Shown here piece by piece: positions 40,359 to 48,319 of a DNA stretch of 64,000 bases (the stretch's first letter is position 1; every line of letters starts with the position of its first letter). The stretch is from SAR92 bacterium BACL16 MAG-120619-bin48 (GTDB lineage Bacteria > Pseudomonadota > Gammaproteobacteria > Pseudomonadales > Porticoccaceae). The stretch lies in NCBI GenBank assembly GCA_001438605.1, contig LIDE01000005.1, forward strand, positions 1 to 64,000. The letters run 5' to 3'. Both the position numbers and the translations under genes were made by a program. The notes below the pieces were generated by a model that did not search any database, was not told the origin of the DNA, and was given only the letters and a program-made list of their open reading frames with translations.

Positions 40359-40654
40359 GCGAGTGCGACTGCCATCGGCAATAACAACGGCATCGCGGGC
40401 ATTTTCAAAGCCGAGCGCATATTTTTTTGCGACAACGCACTGCCAACGCCAGGAAAATCCATGACGACCCGTGCGGGATTGCCGATCTCGTATGTTTTTG
40501 GGGCGGGCGGTGTGCCGGAAAACATTAACTTGATTTCAAACTGATCACCGGGAAGGGATGCAAATTGAATATCCTTTACCTGAACCTCTCCCCAAGCCAA
40601 TGTGGGCAAAATTGCCAACAATACGTATAGGTTGCGTTTGATTTTACTAATCAT
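40355..40654 (-). pseudogene. pilQ: PilQ N-terminal ORF (signal peptide and start of first AMIN domain), frame-broken
   Basis: From the ATG at 40654, with AAGGGA 8 nt upstream, the frame encodes a signal peptide (MISKIKRNLYVLLAILPTLAWG) and the start of an AMIN domain (VQVKDIQFASLPGDQFEIKL, ARVVMDFPGVGSALSQK). It then meets a run of seven A and leaves the PilQ frame; the last 20 or so residues are out of frame and end at 40355. A -1 shift at the run restores YALGFENARDAVVIADG and joins the long ORF. Taken together the two ORFs equal a full-length PilQ of about 744 residues. Mutation, homopolymer sequencing error and slippage are all possible. Confidence 0.85.
40422..40428 (-). other. A7 run at the pilQ frame break (possible slippage site)
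   Basis: On the coding strand the bases read CAA AAA AAT ATG in the upstream frame. Re-reading one base gives TAT GCG CTC (Tyr-Ala-Leu) and continues into the secretin frame, so the needed change is -1 (or one extra A). A7 runs are known sites of polymerase slippage and of sequencing indels. A pattern A-AAA-AAT also resembles a ribosomal slippery heptamer. Confidence 0.7.
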
Positions 40655-40680
40655 TTTAAGTTTCCCTTGCGAATCTTCCA

Positions 40681-41205
40681 CTATTCATCCATGGCCATTG
40701 TTCTAGGCCGATTAATCCATCCACTCTTGCCATCGGGAACGGTTTCCATGATCTCTATATCAAAGTCATTGACGGCGGTGATCACGCCAAAGTTCTTGCC
40801 GATGTAATTCCCCGTTTTGACACGATGCACTCTGCCATCTTCATCACTAATCAGAGCCCACACTCGGCCTTCTTTGGCCAGCGTTCCGACCATTGATAAT
40901 GCCGTGTAGTTAAATAACTCTAGGGGCTCTTTTTTGCGCTTCTGATCAGGCGCAGAAACTGCCGTGCCTGAAATTTTCTCATCGCCCGTGAGAATAATCG
41001 GCGGCTCAAATGGGCTGCGCAGGGCAAGAGCTGTGTAGGTAAATCGATCAGGCGCAGGATAAGTTGGGAGAGGCTCAATCGTTCCCTGCGGTCTATTTCT
41101 CGCATCGGCCATTTTTTGGTCCAGATCTGAATGCCGCTGGTCGCTAGAGCACCCGACCAAAATGAGCAAACTTAGGGCTGTTATCGCGAGCAGGTAAGGC
41201 TTCAT
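40681..41205 (-). CDS. pilP: Type IV pilus lipoprotein PilP
   Basis: A 174-residue inner-membrane lipoprotein. Lipobox LLILVGC with Cys19 then Ser-Ser. The C-terminal beta domain includes FNYTALSMVGTLAKEGRVWALISDEDGRVHRVKTGNYIGKN-type sequence at about 95-140, typical of PilP. It connects the PilN/PilO inner-membrane platform to the PilQ secretin. Start overlaps the pilO stop by one base; pilQ begins about 26 bp after its stop. Confidence 0.96.
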   Translation of the reverse strand: MKPYLLAITALSLLILVGCSSDQRHSDLDQKMADARNRPQGTIEPLPTYPAPDRFTYTALALRSPFEPPIILTGDEKISGTAVSAPDQKRKKEPLELFNYTALSMVGTLAKEGRVWALISDEDGRVHRVKTGNYIGKNFGVITAVNDFDIEIMETVPDGKSGWINRPRTMAMDE

Positions 41206-41813
41206 TATTCCACCTCCGTCTTGTAGCGATAGGTTTTTGCTTCAATGACCATATTGAGGAGGGCGCCTTCGGTTTCCTTTATGGTGTAGTCATGCAAGGT
41301 CACAATTCTTGGAAGAGAGGCGACGCCGCTGACAAATGAGCCAAAATCGTGGTAGTCGCCGATCACATCAATACGGATGGGCAACTCCACATAGTATTCG
41401 GTGGTTTTTTCGGGCTGCAGAGAGATTGATTTCATGCTTAAACCGCTGCCATAAGCCACTTCAGTAATATCTTCAAGCAAGCCTGGCACCTCTGTGTCCT
41501 TGGGCAGTTGTTGCAGCAGCGCCCCAAAGGTTTCATCGAGCTCGACCATTTGTGCTCTGTAGGCATCTAAGTTAGCGGCCAAAAACGCTTTATTTTCATA
41601 CTCGCGCAATAACTCTGCTTCTTGCCGCGCGGCAATTTGTGTTTGTTGGCTGACATCCTGCACTTTGAAAAAATAACCCAGTGCCAAAATGACCAACAGA
41701 ACCGTTAAAAGCAGAATCGCTTTTAGCGCGGCTGGCCAAACACCGATTTGCTGAATATCTAAGTCAGCAAAATCAACGTCTTTTAATTCTTTCAGGCTTT
41801 CAATAAATGCCAT
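41205..41813 (-). CDS. pilO: Type IV pilus assembly protein PilO
   Basis: A 202-residue protein with a cytoplasmic N-terminus (MAFIESLKELKDVDFADLD), one membrane helix (AILLLTVLLVILALGYFF, about 32-49), a coiled region and a ferredoxin-like periplasmic domain (KSISLQPEKTTEYYVELPIRIDV). It forms heterodimers with PilN. Unlike most relatives, there is a 72-bp gap, not an overlap, between pilN and pilO; the ATG at 41813 has a weak AGGGAC ribosome site. Confidence 0.95.
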   Translation of the reverse strand: MAFIESLKELKDVDFADLDIQQIGVWPAALKAILLLTVLLVILALGYFFKVQDVSQQTQIAARQEAELLREYENKAFLAANLDAYRAQMVELDETFGALLQQLPKDTEVPGLLEDITEVAYGSGLSMKSISLQPEKTTEYYVELPIRIDVIGDYHDFGSFVSGVASLPRIVTLHDYTIKETEGALLNMVIEAKTYRYKTEVE

Positions 41814-41885
41814 AACGTCCCTACTATGCTTGATTTTTCGTTGTTAACGCTCGTTTTCGTACACTCGGAGTCGCCATCGTCACGA

Positions 41886-42473
41886 TTACTGCCCCGACTG
41901 CTGCGCGGGGCTTTTTTCACCCGCGACATCAACTGGAGTCTCGATATTGACTTGTAGATCAAACACACTGCCCTGATCGCCGAGGGTCTGATCCTGCTGA
42001 ACCTTCGTCAGATTCGAATTTTCATACTTCGCTGAGGTGTCGAGATTTCGCATCAAGGTTGAAATTCGATTGTTGGATTCGGAATAACCTGAAAGCTTTA
42101 TCGCGCCCGCTTTCTGTTCTAGAGCCGCCAAATAGACACCGTCCGGAACAGCCCGGACGAGCTCATCAAATACCTTGACGACCTCGGAGCGATTGCCCTG
42201 TAGGTCTTGGATGACTTTCATACGCGAGATCATCTCTTGCTTTTTACTTTTCAGCTCGCTGATTTCAGCGACTTTTTTATCCATATCAGCAATATTTGAC
42301 TGCAGGTAACTGTTGCGGGATTGCTGATTTTCAAGGCGCGCATGCGCGAGTGAGATCCAGACAAAAACCAAAACAATAGCAATAAGCGTGGTGGCGAATA
42401 GTTTGCTAAGAAATACTTTTCGCTGATGCTCGCGCGCTTCTTCTCGCCATGGCAGTAAGTTAATTTTAGTCAT
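41886..42473 (-). CDS. pilN: Type IV pilus assembly protein PilN
   Basis: A 195-residue protein opening with TKINLLPWREEAREHQRK, where INLLPWR is the conserved peptide that docks into PilM. A membrane helix follows (LFATTLIAIVLVFVWISLA, about 25-43), then a coiled coil and periplasmic domain. It bridges cytoplasmic PilM to periplasmic PilO/PilP. It starts right after the pilM stop. Confidence 0.96.
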   Translation of the reverse strand: MTKINLLPWREEAREHQRKVFLSKLFATTLIAIVLVFVWISLAHARLENQQSRNSYLQSNIADMDKKVAEISELKSKKQEMISRMKVIQDLQGNRSEVVKVFDELVRAVPDGVYLAALEQKAGAIKLSGYSESNNRISTLMRNLDTSAKYENSNLTKVQQDQTLGDQGSVFDLQVNIETPVDVAGEKSPAQQSGQ

Positions 42474-43502
42474 TTATTCGAAACTCCTCATTGCCAAGCC
42501 GATTGCAAGTAATAGCGCGGGAGCATCATTGGCAAGCGCTGAGGCATTGATTGACTTGCTGATCTGCATATTGAGTAGAGGGTTAGCAACAACCGTTGGC
42601 AAGCCAATCGTCTGCTCCACCTCATCGACCAAGCCCTCAAGGGCGCATACGCCGCCGGCGAGGAAAAGTTGGTCGACGTAATTAAAGTGGCTCGATGAGT
42701 AGAAAAATTGTAACGACCGAGTGATATGCTGAATCAGGGCTTCTTTGAACGGCGCCAGCACTTCAGTCTCATAGTCCTCCGGAAGCCCGCCTTTTCGCTT
42801 GGCCTCTCCCGCTTCGTCCCATGAGAGTCCGTAGCGTCGCTGAATTTCTTCCGTTAGTTGCTTGCCGCCAAACAGTTGTTCGCGGGTGTAAATGGTTTTG
42901 CCGTCCACCAGAACCGTGAATGAAAACATCGTGGCGCCGATATCGGCAATCGCCACCACTTGATCGCCCACTTGATCGACCTGTCCCTCCAGTAATTTGT
43001 AGGCTCGTTCTATGGCAAAACCTTCAACGTCAATTACCTTGGGTTGCAGACCCGCCATTTCTAGCGCTTGGCGGCGGTGTTCAACATTTTCTTGTCGACA
43101 ATCCGCTAAAAGCACTCTGACAAGGTCGGGATTATTTTCCACTGGGCCAATGACATCAAAATCAAATGCAACTTCTTCCATGGGATAGGGAATGTATTGA
43201 TCAGCTTCTGCCTCAATTTGCATTTCCATCTGCAGATCGGTGAGGCCTGCAGGCAGTTCAATCTCTTTGGTGATGACCGAGGAATCGGAGACTGCTACCA
43301 CGGTATCTTTGAGCTTGGTGCCCGAGCGTTTGACGGTTGTTTGAATCGCTTCGGCAAGTGCGTCAATATCAGCTATATTCTTTTCAATAACTGTATTGGG
43401 TGGAAGTGGCAGAACTCTGTAGGCCTCAACTTTGTAACCATCGCCAGATCGACTCAACTCGATTAGTTTTACCGCCGACGACGAAATGTCGAGCCCGATC
43501 AT
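42474..43502 (-). CDS. pilM: Type IV pilus assembly protein PilM (N-terminus shortened)
   Basis: A 342-residue actin-like ATPase (FtsA/PilM fold): IGLDISSSAVKLIELSRSG at the start, EADQYIPYPMEEVAFDFDVIG, DIGATMFSFTVLVDGK (second phosphate loop) and LFLAGGVCALEGL (adenosine motif). It is the cytoplasmic platform for PilN. The present start ATG at 43502 has no clear ribosome site and lacks the usual 10-15 residue lead. In the same frame 13 codons upstream an ATG begins MEFFDFFANH, followed by TAA, then KPMIGLDIS, so the original N-terminus seems to have been cut by a stop. Confidence 0.94.
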   Translation of the reverse strand: MIGLDISSSAVKLIELSRSGDGYKVEAYRVLPLPPNTVIEKNIADIDALAEAIQTTVKRSGTKLKDTVVAVSDSSVITKEIELPAGLTDLQMEMQIEAEADQYIPYPMEEVAFDFDVIGPVENNPDLVRVLLADCRQENVEHRRQALEMAGLQPKVIDVEGFAIERAYKLLEGQVDQVGDQVVAIADIGATMFSFTVLVDGKTIYTREQLFGGKQLTEEIQRRYGLSWDEAGEAKRKGGLPEDYETEVLAPFKEALIQHITRSLQFFYSSSHFNYVDQLFLAGGVCALEGLVDEVEQTIGLPTVVANPLLNMQISKSINASALANDAPALLLAIGLAMRSFE

Positions 43503-43508
43503 CGGCTT

Positions 43509-43541
43509 TTAGTGATTTGCGAAGAAATCGAAAAATTCCAT
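43509..43541 (-). other. Ten-codon ORF in frame with pilM, interrupted by TAA (probable lost PilM N-terminus)
   Basis: ATG at 43541 reads MEFFDFFANH and stops at TAA (43511-43509), two codons before the pilM ATG. AAAGGA lies about 12 nt upstream. Phe-rich short leaders before IGLDISS are usual for PilM. Translation could reinitiate at 43502, six bases after the stop. Confidence 0.55.
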
Positions 43542-43617
43542 ATTCGAGCGAAGTCCTTTAGGTCATCTATCCTGAAAAAGAAACTACATTAACAATCGAC
43601 GGTAACCGTGCAAATGA

Positions 43618-43646
43618 TGCACTTCACATTCCCTACACTCTATAAT
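43618..43646 (+). promoter_or_regulatory. Probable promoter for mrcA
   Basis: A perfect -10 TATAAT (43641-43646) lies 30 bp before the mrcA start; 17 bp upstream is TGCACT (43618-43623), a weak -35. The intergenic region (174 bp) is shared with the divergent pilM gene. Confidence 0.5.
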
Positions 43647-43676
43647 AGACGCTGATTTTTTAAGTGCGGAAAAATA

Positions 43677-46202
43677 GTGCCCCCAATTATGCGTAAACTC
43701 ATTAAGCCATTTGCCCTGCTAGCACTTCTTGGAACCGGTGGCTTTCTAACCGTTACCGCCTGTTTGTACCTCTACCTTAGCCCAAAACTCCCATCAGTCG
43801 AGGAACTAAAGGAGATCGAGTTACAAATTCCACTGCGAATCTATTCACAAGATTTAAAAGTGATTGCTGAATTTGGTGAAAAGAAGCGTTCGCCGGTGTC
43901 GTTCAGTCAGATTCCCCAGCCGATGATTGATGCATTTCTCGCTGCCGAGGACGATAGCTTCTTCGAACATGGCGGCATTGTTGTCTCTGGATTGCTGCGA
44001 GCAGCCCTTGAACTGGTGACAACGGGACAGATTCGCAGTGGCGGCAGCACAATTACTATGCAGGTTGCGCGGAATTTCTTTTTAAGTAATCGCCAAGAGT
44101 TCACACGCAAATTTAATGAGATTTTGCTCGCCTTCAAAATCGAGGAAGGTTTGAGCAAGCAAGAGATTCTCTCCCTCTACACCAACAAAATTTATATGGG
44201 TAATCGCGCTTACGGCGTTGGCGCTGCGGCTCATGTCTATTACGGGAAAAGCCTCGATGAGCTGACTTTAGCGCAAATTGCGATGATTGCCGGTCTACCC
44301 AAAGCGCCGTCTACCTACAATCCGATTGCTAATCCGAAGCGCGCTCTGCAGCGGCGCGACTGGATACTCGGTCGCATGCTGCTGCTGAAAAATATCGACG
44401 AACAGCAATACCAAGCGGCAATCGCTGAGCCCGACAATGCTTTTTATCACGGTTCGATTTCCGAACTCGATGCTGCTTATGTTGCCGAAATGGCGCGTCA
44501 AGAAGTCGTCGATAAGTTTGGACTAAAAGCTTACACAGAAGGCTACTCTGCGATCACAACCATCGATGCAACCATGCAAAAGAAAGGAGTGGAAGCGCTG
44601 CAATCAGGTACCTTTGCCTATGACCAACGTCACGGATATCGCGGTGCAGAGCGCAATATTGACGATGAGGAAAAGTGGTCGAAAGCACTTCTCGACGCGT
44701 CTATCTACGGTAATCTTGAGGCGGCAATTGTTGCCGATGTGGCGGGAGACCATTTAATACTGTTCAATCGCAAAGGCGACACTGAGTCCTTAAATTGGAC
44801 TGACGGACTCAGCGACTTGCGGCTTTACAACAGCGTCAATGCGCGCAGCGCGCCGATTACCCAAGCCAGCGACGCCTTTAAGCGCGGCGATCTTATTCGT
44901 ATTCAGCGCGGTCAGAATAATGCGCTAAAACTGGGTCAATTACCTGAAGTGCAGGCGGCACTGGTGGCCTTGTCGCCAGAAGATGGTGCCATCAAAACAC
45001 TGGTGGGTGGATTCGATTTCCGTCAAAGCCGCTTTAATCGTGTCACGCAAGCCCTGCGCCAACCCGGGTCGAACTTTAAGCCGTTTATCTATGCCACGGC
45101 GCTGACCAACGGCTTCACCCCCGCGTCTGTGGTGAACGATGCGCCTGTGGTGTTCAATGACCGAAATCTCGAAGATATGTGGCGCCCTGAAAATGATGGC
45201 GGCAAATTCTACGGCCCTACCCGCCTGCGTGAAGCGCTCTACCGCTCCCGGAACATGATCTCAATCCGCCTGCTGCGTCGCATTGGTATTGATCGAACTC
45301 TGGAAGGACTTCAAAAATTTGGCTTTGAGACGGGCGAAATGCCCCTCGATCTCTCCCTGGCCCTCGGCAGCCATGCAATGACACCCCTGAAGGTTGCCAG
45401 CGCGTACAATATTCTTGCCAATGGCGGCTATCAGGTAAAACCGTACTTACTCTCTGCGGTGGTTGATCGAAAAGGCAACGTGATCTATCAGAGGCTGCCC
45501 GACACGGTCTGCGCGACCTGTGCGCCCGTGCTGGCCAAAACATCCAGCGACGACATCACCAGTGACGCGCAATCGCTGGCTTCTGACGTCGAGAATGTCG
45601 ACCTCCAGCTTGAGGAGTTACTCAATAGTCTTGCGCAGGAATCGCTGCAGGAAAACGAGCAGCAAAGTGTTGAACGAATCAAGCAAGCACTGAAAAAAGC
45701 GAGTTCGGCTCGCCCTCCCGCTGCGCGTGTTATTGATGCGCAAACGGCCTTCTTAATTGATTCAATGCTGAAAGATGTCATCCTGCGCGGCACCGGTGTC
45801 AAAGCAAAAGTCCTTAATCGCCCTGACTTAGCAGGTAAAACCGGTACCACTAATGGTCCACGCGATGCTTGGTTCTCGGGCTATTCGCCTCATTTGACGG
45901 TCAGCACTTGGGTCGGTTTTGACGATAATGCCCTGCTCGGCCGCAATGAGTATGGCGGCTCAGCGGCGCTACCTATTTGGATTGATTTTATGGGTGAAGC
46001 GCTCAAGGATAAAGCGGTGGCCCAGCGCCCGTTGCCCGACGGTATTGTGATGGTGAAGATTGACGCCAAGACCGGCGCTCGCATAAGCGCAGATCAAGAG
46101 GGTATTTTCGAGTATTTCCGAGCACAGGACGTCCCAGAATTAACGGGTGACGGCTTAATGCCGGGCAAGACGGAGAATGGTCTTCCCGATGATCTATTTT
46201 AG
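43677..46202 (+). CDS. mrcA: Penicillin-binding protein 1A (bifunctional transglycosylase/transpeptidase)
   Basis: An 841-residue class A PBP. Start GTG 43677 (weak site GCGGAAA) or ATG 43689. One N-terminal membrane helix (ALLALLGTGGFLTVTACLYLYL) anchors it. The GT51 domain (about 50-225) has the catalytic Glu91 in AAEDDSFFEHGG and GGSTITMQVARNFFL. The transpeptidase domain has Ser465 in RQPGSNFKPF, SRN near 525 and the KTG box AGKTGTTNGPRDAWFSGY near 717. It polymerises and crosslinks peptidoglycan in the periplasm. Divergent from pilM, as in Pseudomonas (ponA-pilMNOPQ). Confidence 0.97.
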   Translation: MPPIMRKLIKPFALLALLGTGGFLTVTACLYLYLSPKLPSVEELKEIELQIPLRIYSQDLKVIAEFGEKKRSPVSFSQIPQPMIDAFLAAEDDSFFEHGGIVVSGLLRAALELVTTGQIRSGGSTITMQVARNFFLSNRQEFTRKFNEILLAFKIEEGLSKQEILSLYTNKIYMGNRAYGVGAAAHVYYGKSLDELTLAQIAMIAGLPKAPSTYNPIANPKRALQRRDWILGRMLLLKNIDEQQYQAAIAEPDNAFYHGSISELDAAYVAEMARQEVVDKFGLKAYTEGYSAITTIDATMQKKGVEALQSGTFAYDQRHGYRGAERNIDDEEKWSKALLDASIYGNLEAAIVADVAGDHLILFNRKGDTESLNWTDGLSDLRLYNSVNARSAPITQASDAFKRGDLIRIQRGQNNALKLGQLPEVQAALVALSPEDGAIKTLVGGFDFRQSRFNRVTQALRQPGSNFKPFIYATALTNGFTPASVVNDAPVVFNDRNLEDMWRPENDGGKFYGPTRLREALYRSRNMISIRLLRRIGIDRTLEGLQKFGFETGEMPLDLSLALGSHAMTPLKVASAYNILANGGYQVKPYLLSAVVDRKGNVIYQRLPDTVCATCAPVLAKTSSDDITSDAQSLASDVENVDLQLEELLNSLAQESLQENEQQSVERIKQALKKASSARPPAARVIDAQTAFLIDSMLKDVILRGTGVKAKVLNRPDLAGKTGTTNGPRDAWFSGYSPHLTVSTWVGFDDNALLGRNEYGGSAALPIWIDFMGEALKDKAVAQRPLPDGIVMVKIDAKTGARISADQEGIFEYFRAQDVPELTGDGLMPGKTENGLPDDLF

Positions 46203-46241
46203 CGCTCAGGTGCGATGCTCTTGTGACAACGGCGGCCTATC

Positions 46242-46907
46242 ATGGTGAACTGGGGCCAAATCGACACTGTGCTATTGGACATGGATGGGACACTTCTCGA
46301 TCTGCATTTCGATAATTTTTTCTGGCTGCACCATCTTCCAAGGCGCTACGCCGAACAGCGGAATGTGCACGTAGACCAAGTCATCGCTGGGCTTTATCAG
46401 CGCATGCAAGCTAAACAGGGAACCTTGGATTGGTATTGCACTGACTTTTGGTCCCGTGAGTTTGATCTCGATATTATTCAGCTCAAAAATGAAATAGGCC
46501 ACTTAATAGACGAACGACCCCTCGCAAGAGTATTTCTTGAAACCCTCGGGCGATGTAACAAGCGGCGGATTTTGGTCACAAACGCGCACCGTAATAGTGT
46601 CGACATCAAATTTGCCCGCACCGGGATCGATACTCTTTTGGACTTGGTAGTGTCATCTCATGACTACGGGACGCCCAAAGAAGATCAGCAGTTTTGGCAT
46701 AAACTGCAAACCGCAACCCGCTTTGATCCTGCGCGAACACTGTTTATCGACGACTCTGAGGCGATTCTTGAATCAGCCCATCAATTCGGCATAGCCCATG
46801 TCCTCGGCATTGAAAAGCCTGACAGCCAAAAAGAAGCGCGCGTCTCGCAGGGCTTCACCATGCTCAACTCCTTCGCGCAAATTCTCGACCTTGAGCAGCC
46901 CCAATAA
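46242..46907 (+). CDS. yrfG: HAD-family GMP/IMP nucleotidase, YrfG type
   Basis: A 221-residue HAD hydrolase: motif I LLDMDGTLLDLHFD (Asp nucleophile), motif II ILVTNAHRNS, motif III Lys region YGTPKEDQQFW and motif IV TLFIDDSEAIL. The family removes phosphate from GMP and IMP. It lies between mrcA and hslR, with the hslR start 2 bp after its stop, as in E. coli (yrfG-hslR-hslO); nudE and igaA, present between mrcA and yrfG in E. coli, are absent here. Confidence 0.93.
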   Translation: MVNWGQIDTVLLDMDGTLLDLHFDNFFWLHHLPRRYAEQRNVHVDQVIAGLYQRMQAKQGTLDWYCTDFWSREFDLDIIQLKNEIGHLIDERPLARVFLETLGRCNKRRILVTNAHRNSVDIKFARTGIDTLLDLVVSSHDYGTPKEDQQFWHKLQTATRFDPARTLFIDDSEAILESAHQFGIAHVLGIEKPDSQKEARVSQGFTMLNSFAQILDLEQPQ

Positions 46908-46909
46908 AC

Positions 46910-47284
46910 ATGGACGCTGTGCGAATCGACAAATGGCTCTGGGCTGCGCGTTTTTTCAAGACTCGCTCACTCGCTAAAACCGCCATCGAAGGCGGCAAAA
47001 TACAAATTGACGGGGTGAAGGCAAAGTCCAGTCGTCAACTAGAGTTGGGCGCCATACTGACTATTCGCCAGGGACTTGACACAAAAACTGTCGTCGTTTC
47101 CGCGCTGTCTGATCAGCGGCGCGGCGCGCCAGAAGCTATGCTGCTCTGCAGCGAAACCGCCGAAAGCGTTGTTTTAAGAGAAGAAAATGCCGCCAAGCGC
47201 AAAGCCATCAATAACGCGTCAGTCAGCGACGGCAAACCCAATAAAAAGCAGCGACGACAAATTCATCGATTTTTACAGAATTAA
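46910..47284 (+). CDS. hslR: Heat shock protein 15 (ribosome-associated S4-domain protein HslR)
   Basis: A 124-residue RNA-binding protein with an S4 domain at the N-terminus (VRIDKWLWAARFFKTRSLAKTAIEGGKIQIDGVKAK). The C-terminal part is basic (KAINNASVSDGKPNKKQRRQIHRFLQ). HslR binds 50S subunits carrying nascent peptidyl-tRNA and assists recycling. It is tightly placed after yrfG and 39 bp before hslO. Confidence 0.95.
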   Translation: MDAVRIDKWLWAARFFKTRSLAKTAIEGGKIQIDGVKAKSSRQLELGAILTIRQGLDTKTVVVSALSDQRRGAPEAMLLCSETAESVVLREENAAKRKAINNASVSDGKPNKKQRRQIHRFLQN

Positions 47285-47323
47285 GATAGGCGCTGCGCAA
47301 AATTTGAGTACAATACGCGGCTT

Positions 47324-48193
47324 ATGACTGACAACGACACTCTGCAGCGCTTCCTCTTTGATAACAACGATATTCGCGGTGAAATCACCACGCTATCAAG
47401 CAGCTATCAAGAGCTTTTAGCCAACCAAAAATACCCTCCCCAAGTAGCTCTGTTATTTGGCGAATTCTTGGCTGCCGCCAGCCTTCTCAGTGCAACGCTC
47501 AAAAATAGCGGTGCTATCACTATCCAAGTAAAAGGCGACGGCCCTATAACGGCAATCATGGTCGAGTGCACCCAAGGCAATAAGCTGCGCGGTATTGTGC
47601 GCGGTGATTTTGATCACGTTGACGGCCTCAGCACGCTGAGCGAGCTGTTAGGTAAAGCGATCCTTGCCATCACTATCGAGCCTGAAGGGAAAGAGCGCTA
47701 TCAAGGCATAGTCCCGCTGGACGAAGAAAATCTTAGTAAATGCCTAGAATATTACTTCTATCAATCAGAGCAATTACCAACAAAAATTAAATTGGCCTCA
47801 AATGAGCAATCTGCCGTCGGCATGCTCGTTCAGCAGTTGCCGAACTCTGGTGACGAGACTAAAAATAGTGATGATTGGCAACACATTACCGCTCTTTTTG
47901 AAACGCTTTCTCGTGAAGAGCAACTGACGCTGTCGCATAATGATCAGTTATACCGGTTATTCCACGAACAAAATTTACGGCTGTTTGACCCGCAAGATAT
48001 GACGTTTTCATGTAGCTGTTCGCAGAAGAGAACGGCATCGGCGATTGTGTCATTAGGCCGCCAAGAGATCGCGGAAACCCTCGCAGAGCACGGTTTAGTT
48101 ATCATTACCTGCCAGTTTTGTTTCCAAGAATACCGATTTACACCAAGAGAGATAGACGAACTATTTGATCCACCGGAACCCATTTTACATTAA
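47324..48193 (+). CDS. hslO: Redox-regulated chaperone Hsp33
   Basis: A 289-residue holdase chaperone: N-terminal core (RFLFDNNDIRGEITTL, GPITAIMVECTQGNKLRGIV) and the C-terminal zinc switch with four cysteines, CSCSQKR (about 231-233) and CQFC (about 264-267). Under oxidative stress the cysteines form disulfides and the chaperone unfolds into its active form. Follows hslR as in E. coli. Its stop lies 126 bp before pckA. Confidence 0.97.
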   Translation: MTDNDTLQRFLFDNNDIRGEITTLSSSYQELLANQKYPPQVALLFGEFLAAASLLSATLKNSGAITIQVKGDGPITAIMVECTQGNKLRGIVRGDFDHVDGLSTLSELLGKAILAITIEPEGKERYQGIVPLDEENLSKCLEYYFYQSEQLPTKIKLASNEQSAVGMLVQQLPNSGDETKNSDDWQHITALFETLSREEQLTLSHNDQLYRLFHEQNLRLFDPQDMTFSCSCSQKRTASAIVSLGRQEIAETLAEHGLVIITCQFCFQEYRFTPREIDELFDPPEPILH

Positions 48194-48226
48194 CCTTTGC
48201 TACCCCCATAAAGACGTAGACCCGAC

Positions 48227-48255
48227 TTAGCTTAGAGAGGTTTATCTGTCATAAT
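48227..48255 (+). promoter_or_regulatory. Possible promoter for pckA
   Basis: TTAGCT (48227-48232) and CATAAT (48250-48255) are 17 bp apart, 65 bp before the pckA ATG. Both boxes deviate from consensus. Confidence 0.35.
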
Positions 48256-48303
48256 TGGCAACCTTTTGGACTAGCAAAATCCATTTGTTTTCATTCACCC
48301 TTT

Positions 48304-48319
48304 GGAAGAGAGGAAGAGA
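48304..48319 (+). repeat. Duplicated Shine-Dalgarno (GGAAGAGA twice) before pckA
   Basis: GGAAGAGA occurs at 48304-48311 and 48312-48319, ending directly at the pckA ATG (48320). The first copy is at a usable ribosome-binding distance, the second is too close. The duplication decides for the ATG at 48320 over the TTG at 48302. Confidence 0.75.
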
